From assembly GCF_004216955.1 (NCBI RefSeq), contig NZ_SGXL01000001.1, forward strand, positions 971,925-1,035,924: DNA of 64,000 nucleotides, in the 5' to 3' direction. The notes under the pieces were generated by a model. The model was given only the letters and a program-made list of their open reading frames with translations, made no database searches and had not been told where the DNA came from. Below are positions 7,555 to 16,393 of this stretch, one piece after another. The position numbers and the translations under genes are program-made. The DNA is from Fictibacillus sp. BK138. Lineage in GTDB: Bacteria > Bacillota > Bacilli > Bacillales > Fictibacillaceae. Each line of letters starts with the position of its first letter. The first letter of the stretch is position 1.

Positions 7555-9387
7555 ATGAAAAATACTCCAGCCAAATTACAGGACAATAATGAAATCATGT
7601 ATACATTATACGAGGCAGTTTCCAGTGGTATTATCGTGTTGGAGCGAACGAATCGTATCCTGCTTGCAAACAAGAAAGCGTGTGAAATACTTGGGCTTTC
7701 CAAATCAGAAATGGAAGGTTCTTTTTTATATAATATGCCATTTGAAGTAATGGATCAGCTAAAGAATAAGGTTTCTTTCGAAGAACTGCCCTCACAGACT
7801 ACTATTCGAACGGGCACAGAAGTTAACAACTGTGAAATTGGCATTACCGGAAAAGGACTTAATGGTATTCGCTGGATACTAGTAAGTACTAAGCCTATTT
7901 TCTTAACAGAGAAAAAAGCAGATCACATAGTTATTACACTAGTAGATATCACGGCTAGGAAGCAAACCGAACAAGCCTTAAGTCATAGTCAAGAAAGATT
8001 TCTTTCACTTGTTGATTCAATGGAAGATACCGTTTTTACATTAGATGAAAATCTAATACATACAGGCATCTATGGAAAATGGATGGAAAAACATAATATT
8101 ACACCTGAATATTTTTTAGGAAAATCGTTAAAAGAGGTATTTGGAGAAACAATCGCCGAAGGGCAGGAAAAAGTATGCCAGCTTGTTCTGAAAGGAAAGT
8201 CTCAGGTCTATGAATGGAGCAATGTTCGAGACGGAGAGCGGCTATATTATCAAGCCATACTCTCTCCTATTAAGAACGAGCAAGGACAAGTAGAAGGCAT
8301 TGTTGGAGTTTCAAGGGATATTTCAGAAAATAAAAGGATGGAGATCGGCCTTCTGGAAAGTGAAGAGAGATTTCGGCAATTTGCTGAAAATGCTAAAGAT
8401 GTTTTTTGGATGGAAGATTATAAATCACGAACACTTATCTATGTTTCAAAAGCGTATCAAAAAATATGGGATATAGATGAGACAGAGACTTTTTCATCTG
8501 TCTTTACTAATATTTATCCTGATGATCAGTCAGAAGTCCAAGGGTTTATTCAATCAATTGCAGGCGGGGAGTCACAAATTGAGTACCGCATTCAAAGCAA
8601 AAATAGAAAAGTCCGCTGGATCAGAACGAGAGCTTTCCCTATAACAAATGATAGAGGAGAAGTTTATAGAATTGCCGGTATTTCTGAAGATATTACTGAA
8701 CTGAAAGAAAAAGAAGAACTGCTCAGAAAATCTGACAAACTTACTGTCGTTGGTGAACTGGCAGCAGGTATAGCCCATGAAATCAGGAATCCTCTAACGA
8801 GTATAAAAGGATTTGTCCAATTGATGAAACAAGATATGGATGACTTGCACAGCGAAATTATACTGTCAGAAATGGATAGGATCGAGTCGATCATAACTGA
8901 ATTTTTAGTTTTAGCTAAACCTCATCAGGCTACAGTGTTTCAGCATCGGAACGTAAATGATTTTATTAGACAGACGATCACTCTTTTAGATTCAGAAGCT
9001 AATCTTAACAATGTACAGTTTAGAACAATGCTTAAAGATGTACCACAAATACTTTGCGAAGGAAATCAAATAAAACAAGTTATTATCAATGTCATAAAAA
9101 ATGCGATAGAATCTATGCTGTATGGTGGAACGATCACCGTTGAAACCGGTACTTTTGATGAGAGCTATGTGTTCATAAAAGTGACAGACGAAGGGTCTGG
9201 AATCAGTGAAGAACGTCTTGCAAGATTAGGAGAACCTTTTTATTCAAACAAAGAAAAAGGAATAGGTTTAGGATTGATGGTAAGTCTGAAAATTATTGAG
9301 AACCACCACGGAAACATCACGTTTGAAAGTATGTTAGACGTTGGTACAACTGTCACGGTCTTGCTGCCTACTAAACTTTTACCATAG
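7555..9387 (+). CDS. Soluble multi-PAS sensor histidine kinase
   Basis: 610 residues, no membrane segment. Three PAS domains in tandem (about 15-135, 145-265 and 270-385) precede a HisKA domain with the phosphoacceptor in GIAHEIRNPLTS (H408) and a HATPase_c domain (N-box near 510, G-boxes DEGSGIS near 545 and KGIGLGLMVSLKI near 570). This layout resembles the cytosolic sporulation kinases KinA and KinE, which feed phosphate to Spo0F. No response regulator gene is adjacent, which fits an orphan sporulation-type kinase, but the target is inference. A weak GGGATG-type ribosome binding site precedes the ATG. A terminator follows. Confidence 0.9.
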   Translation: MKNTPAKLQDNNEIMYTLYEAVSSGIIVLERTNRILLANKKACEILGLSKSEMEGSFLYNMPFEVMDQLKNKVSFEELPSQTTIRTGTEVNNCEIGITGKGLNGIRWILVSTKPIFLTEKKADHIVITLVDITARKQTEQALSHSQERFLSLVDSMEDTVFTLDENLIHTGIYGKWMEKHNITPEYFLGKSLKEVFGETIAEGQEKVCQLVLKGKSQVYEWSNVRDGERLYYQAILSPIKNEQGQVEGIVGVSRDISENKRMEIGLLESEERFRQFAENAKDVFWMEDYKSRTLIYVSKAYQKIWDIDETETFSSVFTNIYPDDQSEVQGFIQSIAGGESQIEYRIQSKNRKVRWIRTRAFPITNDRGEVYRIAGISEDITELKEKEELLRKSDKLTVVGELAAGIAHEIRNPLTSIKGFVQLMKQDMDDLHSEIILSEMDRIESIITEFLVLAKPHQATVFQHRNVNDFIRQTITLLDSEANLNNVQFRTMLKDVPQILCEGNQIKQVIINVIKNAIESMLYGGTITVETGTFDESYVFIKVTDEGSGISEERLARLGEPFYSNKEKGIGLGLMVSLKIIENHHGNITFESMLDVGTTVTVLLPTKLLP

Positions 9388-9393
9388 CAAAAA

Positions 9394-9435
9394 TATCAAA
9401 CGCTTTTTTAGCCTCGGCTGAAAAGCGTTTTTTTG
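9394..9435 (+). terminator. Terminator of the histidine kinase gene
   Basis: AAACGCTTTT/AAAAGCGTTT hairpin containing an inner AGCC/GGCT pair, followed by a T7 run. Confidence 0.8.
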
Positions 9436-9531
9436 CTTGCTTACTAGGTGTTTAAATCTTTTTTGATATGGGTAAATAACGCATAGGAGCGTGGAGGGAA
9501 TCACTTTTTTAACCTGTAAATTTGCGGAAAA

Positions 9532-9560
9532 TTGAGAAAGATTACATTTCATGCTACCAT
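9532..9560 (+). promoter_or_regulatory. Sigma-A-like promoter of the amino acid ABC operon
   Basis: TTGAGA, 17-base spacer, TACCAT, about 48 bases before the lipoprotein start. No riboswitch or T-box element is recognised in the leader. Confidence 0.5.
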
Positions 9561-9607
9561 TGTCATGTGGGGGTAACCTGCTAAATGGGATTTCAAGGAG
9601 GATAAGA

Positions 9608-10393
9608 ATGAAGGATTTCAAAAAGAAGATTAGTATTTTAACAGTCATTTTTTCAATGATGGTGCTGGCTGCATGTGGCAGCAGTGAATCAAGTGACGGT
9701 GGACCAGAGTTGAAAAAAGAAGGGGAATTTAATTTTATTGTGTCTGGGGAGTTTCCTCCATTCAGTTCTGTTGATAAGAATGGTGAATTAACAGGATATG
9801 ATGTAGCAGTGGGTAAAGCAATTGCAGACGAACTTGGCTTAAAGGCTGTTCCAGAAAAGTTCAAGTTTCATGGTGCAGTTTCTGCAATAAAGGCAGATCG
9901 TTTTGACGCAGCAGTGGCAAGCCATACAATCACTGAAGAACGTAAACAAGCAGTGAATTTCAGCGAGCCATATTATTATTCAGGTCCAGTCATTTTTACG
10001 AGACCGGACAGTGATATTAAGACGAAGGAAGATTTAAAAGGAAAAGAAGTTGCTGTTTCAAAAGGTTCTACCTATGAAAAATCTGCTCAGGATTTCACGG
10101 ATCAGATTAAAAACTATGACAGTGATGCAACAGCATTACGTGCATTAAGTGAAGGAAAACATGATGCTGTCATTACAGATGCGATCACTGGTAAACAAGC
10201 GATCGAAAAAGGGTTCAAAATTGTAGAGCAAGAGCAGTTGGGTACGAGTGAACAAGCGATTGCTGTTAAAAAAGAAGATAAAGAACTGTTAAAAGCTATT
10301 AATAAAGCTCTAAAGAAGCTTAAGGACAGTGGAGAGCTTAAAAAGCTTAGTGAAGAATACGTCGGTGCTGATATCACACAAAAGCCTGAATAA
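9608..10393 (+). CDS. Polar amino acid ABC transporter, substrate-binding lipoprotein
   Basis: 261 residues from the ATG at 9608, preceded by AAGGAGG; an upstream in-frame ATG at 9551 gives a non-signal-like leader and is rejected. Signal peptide with lipobox LAAC (about residues 18-21), then a periplasmic-binding-protein type 2 domain (SBP_bac_3): FPPFSSVDKNGELTGYDV, ADRFDAAVASHTITEERKQAVNFSEPYY. It captures an amino acid, probably arginine, cystine or glutamine-like; the ligand cannot be read from sequence. First gene of a three-gene importer. A hairpin between it and the permease gene probably raises its expression relative to the membrane parts. Confidence 0.93.
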   Translation: MKDFKKKISILTVIFSMMVLAACGSSESSDGGPELKKEGEFNFIVSGEFPPFSSVDKNGELTGYDVAVGKAIADELGLKAVPEKFKFHGAVSAIKADRFDAAVASHTITEERKQAVNFSEPYYYSGPVIFTRPDSDIKTKEDLKGKEVAVSKGSTYEKSAQDFTDQIKNYDSDATALRALSEGKHDAVITDAITGKQAIEKGFKIVEQEQLGTSEQAIAVKKEDKELLKAINKALKKLKDSGELKKLSEEYVGADITQKPE

Positions 10394-10399
10394 CCTATG

Positions 10400-10441
10400 T
10401 GAGCCGTCCGCATGACAAAAGTGCAGGGCGGCTTTCTTTTT
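10400..10441 (+). terminator. Intra-operon terminator/attenuator after the binding-protein gene
   Basis: GAGCCGTCC/GGGCGGCTTT arms around a long loop, then TTTCTTTTT. It lies between the binding protein and its permease, as in other importers where the binding protein is made in excess. Partial read-through is inferred. Confidence 0.6.
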
Positions 10442-10475
10442 CAGAGAATAGAGAGGAAAAGGGGAGAAAAACTGC

Positions 10476-11135
10476 ATGTTTGATATAGCACATATTCTAG
10501 ATGTATTAATAGAAAGTTACCCGCTCTTCATGAAGGGTCTATGGATTACCTTAAAACTAACCGTTGTTTCCATTCTGATCGGAACTGGAATCGGACTTGT
10601 TTTTGCACTATTTAAAATATCAGGAATTAAAATCCTTAATTGGATCGCTAACATATATATTGCACTGATTCGTGGTACACCACTAATCGTTCAAATCTTT
10701 ATCTTTTATTTTGGTCTGGCTGAATTAGGCATCTCAGCATTCTGGTCTGCAGCTTTTGGTCTTGCTATGCATAACGGTGCTTATATTGCTGAGATCTTCA
10801 GAGGATCTATCCAATCTGTAGACAAAGGACAGATGGAAGCGGGCCGCTCTTTAGGAATGCCATACGGTTTGACGATGCGCAGAATTATTTTGCCGCAAGC
10901 CTTTAAACGTGCACTTCCTCCACTTGGAAATCAATTCATCATCGGGCTTAAAGATTCTTCCTTGGCATCTTTTATCGCGTTATCAGAGCTATTCAGTATT
11001 GCGACCACTCAAGGATCGAGAACGTTCGATGAGATGACCTATTTAATCATTGTTGGTTTATACTATCTGATCCTAGTCCTTCTTTTCACTCTTCTCGTTA
11101 ATATGTTGGAAAAGAAACTTTCAGCTGGGGAATAG
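10476..11135 (+). CDS. Polar amino acid ABC transporter permease
   Basis: 219 residues, typical of HisM/GlnP-type permeases. About five TM helices, with the EAA-loop motif EAGRSLGMPYGLTMRRIILPQA near residues 122-143 that docks on the ATPase. The His/Glu/Gln/Arg permease N-terminal segment (GLWITLKLTVVSILIGTGIG) is visible. Second gene of the operon; the ATPase gene starts 12 bases after its stop. It forms a membrane homodimer in the inferred complex. Confidence 0.95.
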   Translation: MFDIAHILDVLIESYPLFMKGLWITLKLTVVSILIGTGIGLVFALFKISGIKILNWIANIYIALIRGTPLIVQIFIFYFGLAELGISAFWSAAFGLAMHNGAYIAEIFRGSIQSVDKGQMEAGRSLGMPYGLTMRRIILPQAFKRALPPLGNQFIIGLKDSSLASFIALSELFSIATTQGSRTFDEMTYLIIVGLYYLILVLLFTLLVNMLEKKLSAGE

Positions 11136-11147
11136 GAGGAGATTAAT

Positions 11148-11882
11148 ATGAAAAGAGAAATGATTCGAATCGAAAACCTGAAAAAGAGCTTCGGTGATTT
11201 AGAGGTATTAAAAGAAGTAAATCTTAATGTTAATGAGAGTGATGTTGTCGTATTAATCGGTGCAAGCGGATCAGGGAAAAGTACGCTGCTGCGCTGTATT
11301 AATTTCTTGGAGATAAAGAATGGCGGGAAAATTGTGATTGAAGGAGAAGAAGTTGATCCCAAGTCTCATAATTTAAATGAAGTACGCCAAAAAGTAGGAA
11401 TGGTATTTCAGCACTTTAATCTATTTGCTCATAAGACCGTTCTTGAAAACGTAATGGAAGCACCAGTAATGGTGAAAAACGAAGATAAAAAAGAAGCTGA
11501 AAAAGATGCGAGGATCTTGCTTGATAAGGTAGGCTTATCGGATAAAGCAGATGTATATCCAGCTAAGCTGTCAGGGGGACAGAAGCAGCGTGTTGCTATT
11601 GCAAGAGCGCTTGCTATGAAACCTGATATCATGCTATTTGATGAACCCACTTCAGCACTAGACCCTGAGCTGGTTGGTGAAGTATTAGCCACAATGAAAG
11701 AGCTCGCTCAGGAAGGAATGACGATGGTTGTTGTTACACATGAGATGGGCTTTGCTAAAGAAGTGGCAGATGAAGTTGTATATATGCATGACGGGCAAAT
11801 TTGGGAAAGAGGAACACCATCCGAGTTGTTTAATAACCCAAAAGAAGATCGTACAAAAGATTTCTTAAGTTCCATTCTTTAA
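11148..11882 (+). CDS. Polar amino acid ABC transporter ATP-binding protein
   Basis: 244 residues. Walker [10 protein letters not shown] (near 37-45), Q-loop VFQHF (near 86), signature LSGGQKQR (near 141), Walker [13 protein letters not shown] (near 162-173) and H-loop VTHEMGF (near 196-202). Close in type to GlnQ/ArtP/TcyC ATPases. AGGAGG precedes the ATG. It energises the importer encoded by the two preceding genes and ends in a strong terminator. Confidence 0.96.
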   Translation: MKREMIRIENLKKSFGDLEVLKEVNLNVNESDVVVLIGASGSGKSTLLRCINFLEIKNGGKIVIEGEEVDPKSHNLNEVRQKVGMVFQHFNLFAHKTVLENVMEAPVMVKNEDKKEAEKDARILLDKVGLSDKADVYPAKLSGGQKQRVAIARALAMKPDIMLFDEPTSALDPELVGEVLATMKELAQEGMTMVVVTHEMGFAKEVADEVVYMHDGQIWERGTPSELFNNPKEDRTKDFLSSIL

Positions 11883-11886
11883 TCAT

Positions 11887-11917
11887 AAAGGGTGCAGCAC
11901 TATGCTGCACCCTTTTA
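11887..11917 (+). terminator. Terminator of the amino acid ABC operon
   Basis: AAAGGGTGCAGCA/TGCTGCACCCTTTT with a 4-base loop. Confidence 0.88.
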
Positions 11918-11945
11918 TTGTGCTTTATTTAAGGCTCTTTGAAGT

Positions 11946-12158
11946 GGTTAATTTCCACTCCAGGATGCTCGCTTTCCGCGGGGCGTGCGGTGAGCCTCCT
12001 CGGCACATAGCGCCTGCGGGGTCTCACCTGTCCCGCTCAAGGAAGTAACCTTGCTCCTGCGTCTACAAGTTAATGCTAACGCAGTAAGCTTCCTCGGCGC
12101 ATGCCATGCTAGAAGCTTCTCATGTAGTAGGCACGCACCTTGCGTTCCAATCAACTTG
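11946..12158 (-). repeat. Dispersed hairpin repeat, copy A (inverted, enlarged variant)
   Basis: Reverse-complement copy of the repeat at 39725 and 56245: shares GCTCGCTTTCCGCGGGGCG, GTGAGCCTCCTCGGC and the terminal CCAATCAACTTG. Compared with the other copies it carries roughly 80-90 extra bases near one end, containing their own small hairpins (for example CAAGG/CCTTG). It is much more GC-rich than the genes around it. A 68-codon frame inside is not a gene. Confidence 0.85.
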
Positions 12159-12168
12159 TCAAAGAAGC

Positions 12169-13074
12169 TTATAATGAAGCATCCATCACTGTCTTTTTCT
12201 TTCGCTCTTGGATAAGCAGTACCGCACCCAACACAAGCAATATACCTGTAATCTGAATGAAAGATACGGATTCCTTAAATAGTAATAGTCCCATAACGGT
12301 TGCGACAACCGGCTCCACTGTCGAAACGATAGACGCTTTACTCGCTTCAACCTGTTTTAATCCCTGCGTATAGAACCAATAAGCCAGAACAGTTGGGAAT
12401 AGTCCGAGCCCTGCTGTATATGCGAGTGCATGAGCATCAAAAGCAACCGTTTCCGAAGAATAGATGCCGCTTATTGGAAATAAAACGATCATAGCAAATA
12501 AAAATGTGTAGAAGCTGATCGTCAATGTTTCGTACTTTTTCGATGCCAGTTTTCCAAAAATACTGTAGAGGGAGTAACCGAATCCAGCTCCGAGCCCAGT
12601 AATTAATCCTGTCCAGGATAGCTCGGAGAAATTGCCCGAAAAAATACCTGAAACAAACATACAGCCTAAAAAAGTAATGAATAATGCAGTAAGCTTCTGC
12701 CACGTTAATTTTTCCTTGAAAACAAAGATAGAGATCAACAAAACAAAAACAGGTGCTGTATATAAAAGGATAGCTGCAATAGCCAGCGAGGAATGCTGGA
12801 TCGTTGTAAAGTAACACCAGTTAAAGAAGGAAACGCTCAGCACGCCTGTACCGAAAAAATACCAGCTGTCTCTTACTTTGATTTTCAAAAGTGCGGGTCG
12901 GTAAATCATGATCCATATAAAAAAGAAGATAAACGCGCTAATGGCTCGTAAGAAAACGATCTGTAAAGGTGAGTATCCGATCGAAGCCAGCTCTTTAACG
13001 AAATACCCGATAATTCCCCATAACGAAGCGCCGATCGCCACAAATAGGAATGCGATTTTAGTTTGATAAGACAT
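12169..13074 (-). CDS. EamA-family (DMT) transporter
   Basis: 301 residues with ten hydrophobic segments forming two EamA repeats (about 5-140 and 150-290), the drug/metabolite exporter fold. The ATG at 13074 is preferred over a longer open frame because AAAGGATG stands 8 bases upstream and the protein then begins at the first TM helix, as family members do. The second repeat contains EPVVATVMGLLLFKE, the typical family signature. Substrate unknown. It lies directly downstream of the FNT gene's terminator on the same strand. Confidence 0.9.
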   Translation of the reverse strand: MSYQTKIAFLFVAIGASLWGIIGYFVKELASIGYSPLQIVFLRAISAFIFFFIWIMIYRPALLKIKVRDSWYFFGTGVLSVSFFNWCYFTTIQHSSLAIAAILLYTAPVFVLLISIFVFKEKLTWQKLTALFITFLGCMFVSGIFSGNFSELSWTGLITGLGAGFGYSLYSIFGKLASKKYETLTISFYTFLFAMIVLFPISGIYSSETVAFDAHALAYTAGLGLFPTVLAYWFYTQGLKQVEASKASIVSTVEPVVATVMGLLLFKESVSFIQITGILLVLGAVLLIQERKKKTVMDASL

Positions 13075-13123
13075 AGTGATACATCCTTTGTTTTGATGAA
13101 AATCTGTTCCTAGTTGAACTCTA

Positions 13124-13162
13124 TCAAAAAACACCTTCACTGTATATGACAATGAAGGTGTT
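13124..13162 (-). terminator. Terminator of the FNT transporter gene
   Basis: AACACCTTCA/TGAAGGTGTT perfect inverted repeat followed on the minus strand by a T6 run. Confidence 0.85.
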
Positions 13163-13171
13163 GATCTTATT

Positions 13172-14056
13172 TTAATGATGAACTTTATCGGATATGTTTT
13201 CAGTTTCATCATCATCTTTTACAATATCTTCATCAATATCATCTTTAAAAGCAAATGATAGCAGAAGAGATACAAGGATTCCACCGCCGATTAAGTTTCC
13301 GATGGAAGCTGGAATCAAGTTAAGCAATATGAATTCATACCAGCTGTATTCAAAGCCTTCTAATACCGTAATACTGAAATATCCCATATTTGCTACTGCG
13401 TGCTGAAAGTTTCCGGCTTCAAATATGATGACAGGCAATAAAATTCCAAAGATTTTCCCCATTACATCACGGGCTGCTGTAGCAAGAACTGCAGCTATAC
13501 CGATGAGCCAGTTTGCAAGAATTCCTGAAAAAAGGACTTGAAACCATCCCCATGTTCCCCGCTCGGTAAATTGCATTTTCTTTTCCATGAACTTGAGCAG
13601 TCCTTCATAAAACTCTTTATCGAGAGAACCTGATAAATTCAATAAAAATCCAACAAAGAGGGCTCCAAGGAAATTTCCAATATAACAAATTCCCCAGAAA
13701 CGCAAAACGTTTTTACTGATCCAATACTTGCTCTGCAAAATATAACTTGGAAGCAGTACATTGATCTCAGTAAAAAGTATGGAACCAGATAAGAATATCA
13801 TGGCATAACCAATCGCAAACCCAACACCTGCCAGCAGATTATAGGGTCCTGGTGTATGGACTTCCATTGATAAAAGAACAGAACCTAGCGCTCCAAATGC
13901 AATGAATGCACCTGCCATAAAAGATAGAATAAATTGTGCTAAGTTCGTAATCTTTAAGGATTCTTTTCCTTCTTCTATGAAGTATTCAATAATTTGTGCC
14001 GGAAAGAAATACTGCCGATCAGGTACATCTGGTGTCTTTTTTTGGTTTTTTCCCAT
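13172..14056 (-). CDS. Formate/nitrite transporter family protein (FNT)
   Basis: 294 residues, six TM helices, homologous to FocA/NirC and B. subtilis YrhG. These pentameric channels move monovalent anions such as formate, nitrite or hydrosulfide. The conserved central-gate histidine is visible in EAGNFQHAVANMGYF near residues 213-227. The N-terminal 40 residues are cytosolic and hydrophilic. No formate dehydrogenase or nitrite reductase gene is nearby, so the substrate is open. The C-terminal tail is acidic (DDIDEDIVKDDDETE). Confidence 0.9.
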   Translation of the reverse strand: MGKNQKKTPDVPDRQYFFPAQIIEYFIEEGKESLKITNLAQFILSFMAGAFIAFGALGSVLLSMEVHTPGPYNLLAGVGFAIGYAMIFLSGSILFTEINVLLPSYILQSKYWISKNVLRFWGICYIGNFLGALFVGFLLNLSGSLDKEFYEGLLKFMEKKMQFTERGTWGWFQVLFSGILANWLIGIAAVLATAARDVMGKIFGILLPVIIFEAGNFQHAVANMGYFSITVLEGFEYSWYEFILLNLIPASIGNLIGGGILVSLLLSFAFKDDIDEDIVKDDDETENISDKVHH

Positions 14057-14204
14057 TCATTTTCCCTCAAATTTCGTCATTCTTGTTTTATTACTCTTCC
14101 CAAAACAAGAAACCAAGAAACTAAATACAGTATAAAGTATTTAAAATGTAATCTAATGCCCCTTCATGATATGTGGTAAAATAGAGAGGAAGGGAAGTGC
14201 TCAC

Positions 14205-14390
14205 TTGAAAGGATCAGGTAACATTTTTAATCAAGGGGATACCGTAACAGTTTTAAAAACGGGTGAATGTGTAACCATCTCAAAATTTCAGTATGTTAAA
14301 CATATGAAGAAATACTGTTATAAAGTTAGTGAACATCCTGGTACTTTTTTCTTTGAAGAAGAATTTAAAAATGGTAAAAAGAAACGCTGA
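14205..14390 (+). CDS. Small hypothetical protein, possible SH3-like fold
   Basis: 61 residues from the TTG at 14205. An in-frame ATG at 14166 is rejected because an extended -10 element (TGGTAAAAT, 14173-14181) lies just after it, while GGAAGGGA stands 9 bases before the TTG. The sequence (FNQGDTVTVLKTGECVTISKFQYV) suggests a small beta-barrel like those in KOW or SH3-type proteins. Function unknown. It ends in a strong bidirectional terminator. Confidence 0.65.
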   Translation: MKGSGNIFNQGDTVTVLKTGECVTISKFQYVKHMKKYCYKVSEHPGTFFFEEEFKNGKKKR

Positions 14391-14413
14391 ATTTACTATT
14401 TGACATATAAAGA

Positions 14414-14456
14414 TAAAAAGAGCATTCCGCTAAAAAAAGCGGAGTGCTCTTTTTTC
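14414..14456. terminator. Bidirectional terminator
   Basis: AAAAAGAGCATTCCGCT/AGCGGAGTGCTCTTTTTT with a 6-base loop; serves the convergent genes at 14205 and 14469. Confidence 0.9.
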
Positions 14457-14468
14457 GTAAACAAGTAC

Positions 14469-14828
14469 TTATCTCGATGCTGTATGCCCAGCAGCTGCAG
14501 ATGCATTAGATCGAAAGCCAACATATATAGATGAAAAGGCAATTGCAAAATGCAGGATGTTTGTTGCGATCATAAACATGATTCCTGCAAATTCATGGGT
14601 GAATAAACCTAGGATAGCTACGAGCAGATACACCCCTCCAAAGATCTTTGCATAGAGAATGCTTTTTGCTTCACTTGAACTCATAACTAGAGCCACAATA
14701 CCAGAAACAATGTGAATTACATTATGAATCGGTGTCAGATGAAATAATCCCTCCATCGGAAACACAAAACCTATCACACCCAGAATAAGAAAAACGATTC
14801 CTAAAACTTTAACAAATTTACTAGCCAT
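14469..14828 (-). CDS. DUF4383-type four-helix membrane protein
   Basis: 119 residues, four TM helices. The pattern with histidines between helices 1 and 2 (LFHLTPIHNVIHIVSGIVAL) and a second HF near helix 4 is typical of DUF4383 membrane proteins, whose function is not known. GGAGGG precedes the ATG. Monocistronic; about 230 bases of AT-rich promoter region separate it from the divergent CapA-like gene. Confidence 0.8.
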   Translation of the reverse strand: MASKFVKVLGIVFLILGVIGFVFPMEGLFHLTPIHNVIHIVSGIVALVMSSSEAKSILYAKIFGGVYLLVAILGLFTHEFAGIMFMIATNILHFAIAFSSIYVGFRSNASAAAGHTASR

Positions 14829-15058
14829 TCAAAATCCCTCCCATTTTTAAATATGATTACAAACATTTTATTCCACCATTTCAACCTTTGTAAACCTATT
14901 GTATAACATTTGTTAAATCAATATATTGTGAATTAGCACTTAATATTCCAATTAAAGGTGTTCTACAAGATTTGAGTTCTTTTTCATCGGATTGTGACAG
15001 ATTTTTCAAACGAGACTTTGTATAATCTTCATGCAAAGCTGGAGCAGGGGGGATACAA

Positions 15059-16105
15059 ATGAACGTGCTGCAAAATTTAGTGCTCTCTACTACGATCTTA
15101 CTTTCGAGTACGTCTTTATTTGATACAAATCATATTAAACGATTTTGGCACAAACCCGTGTATGATTACGTTAACCCTGAAATATCTATTGTGTTTGCCG
15201 GTGATACAATGATGGACTGGTCAATAAAGGATACAGTTAAGACAAAAGGACCGGATTATCCATTTCGTTATGTGCAAGAAGAAATTGAGGCAAGTGACTA
15301 TGCTGTTGTTAACCTTGAAACAGCTGTTACCGACCATACTGGAGTCTTCACGAAAGAATATAACTTTAAATCAGATCCTATAGCTCTACAGGGTCTAAAA
15401 AATGCAGGGTTTGACCTTATTTCTCTAGCTAACAACCATACGATGGATTATGAGACCAAAGGGCTGCTTGATACCCTGAACCACATACATACATATGAAA
15501 TGTCTTATATAGGAGCAGGAAGAAACGCGAAAGAAGCATACAGTTCAAAAGAAGTTGTAATTAAAGGAAAGAAATTAAGGTTTCTTGCATTTTCGAGGGT
15601 ACTGCCTAGTACATCGTGGGTAGCAGGGGAAAACAGTCCCGGGATAGCTAACGGCTACAACTTAGGTCTCATAAAAGATATCGTCAGCCGTGAGAGCAAA
15701 TTATGTGATTATTTGATGGTTTACATGCATTGGGGGAAAGAGAGAAGCAAGCACCCAGAACCGTATCAAGTGAATTATGCACAAACCATGATAGATGCGG
15801 GGGCAGACGCGATCGTGGGTTCTCATCCCCACGTTCTTCAGGGATTTCAGTATTACAAAGGGAAGCCAATAGCTTATTCCTTAGGGAACTTTTTATTACC
15901 GGACTATGTAAAGGGTGATAGTGCAGAGACAGGATTATTAAAAATTAATATTGTAAATGGAAAAATAGGTATGCAGTTCAAACCTTATTACATTAAAAAC
16001 GATACGGTTATAAAACTAGATTCAAAAGAGGAGAAACGAATACTCGCTAAATTAGAGGATCTTTCCTACCAACTAAAATTAACAGGGTATGATTTTATAT
16101 ATTAA
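15059..16105 (+). CDS. CapA/PgsA-type metallophosphatase-fold protein
   Basis: 348 residues. The PGA_cap domain fills residues about 42-330: IVFAGDTMMDW (metal-binding Asp), NLETAVTD, SLANNHTMDY (Asn-His motif), MHWGKE, and GSHPHVLQGF plus YSLGNF. In Bacillus such proteins take part in poly-gamma-glutamate synthesis or release, but no capB or capC genes are adjacent, so the role here is uncertain. The N-terminal 25 residues are moderately hydrophobic and may be a signal anchor. GGGGGGA precedes the ATG. Confidence 0.88.
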   Translation: MNVLQNLVLSTTILLSSTSLFDTNHIKRFWHKPVYDYVNPEISIVFAGDTMMDWSIKDTVKTKGPDYPFRYVQEEIEASDYAVVNLETAVTDHTGVFTKEYNFKSDPIALQGLKNAGFDLISLANNHTMDYETKGLLDTLNHIHTYEMSYIGAGRNAKEAYSSKEVVIKGKKLRFLAFSRVLPSTSWVAGENSPGIANGYNLGLIKDIVSRESKLCDYLMVYMHWGKERSKHPEPYQVNYAQTMIDAGADAIVGSHPHVLQGFQYYKGKPIAYSLGNFLLPDYVKGDSAETGLLKINIVNGKIGMQFKPYYIKNDTVIKLDSKEEKRILAKLEDLSYQLKLTGYDFIY

Positions 16106-16131
16106 TATTTTGGCAATTTCTACTCCCATAA

Positions 16132-16166
16132 GGGAAATCAACTACTTTCAATAGCAACATTGTATG
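16132..16166 (+). repeat. Remnant of the dispersed hairpin repeat (3' end only)
   Basis: About 34 bases matching the right end of copies B and C (GGAAATCAACTACTTTCAA and, as in copy C, ACATTGTATG). The body and left end are absent, so this looks like a decayed copy. The rest of the gap 16106-16393 is AT-rich with a possible weak terminator (GGAGAGAC/GTTTCTC, T7) near 16213-16243. Confidence 0.7.
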
Positions 16167-16393
16167 CGGAAAAAGCCTTTAGAAAAGAGTCTATATAAAA
16201 TATTTGCGTTTAAGGAGAGACTTTATCGTTTCTCTTTTTTTGTTGATGATTACCAAATATACATGAGGTTTGTCTTAGATTAAGTAAAAAAAATGAAATA
16301 TTAAAGACTACTATACTCATGCGCACAAATTTCTTCTCCTCGTTATAATTTTAATATATTTAAATAATTAAGTTTTGGGAAGGAGAGGAAGCT

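Noticed and set aside
9436-9607. T-box or amino acid riboswitch before the ABC operon
   Set aside because: The leader has no T-box core sequence, no lysine or glycine aptamer core, and the promoter lies only about 50 bases before the start.
11948-12154. 68-codon minus-strand frame
   Set aside because: Lies wholly within repeat copy A; GC-rich repeats tend to lack stop codons.
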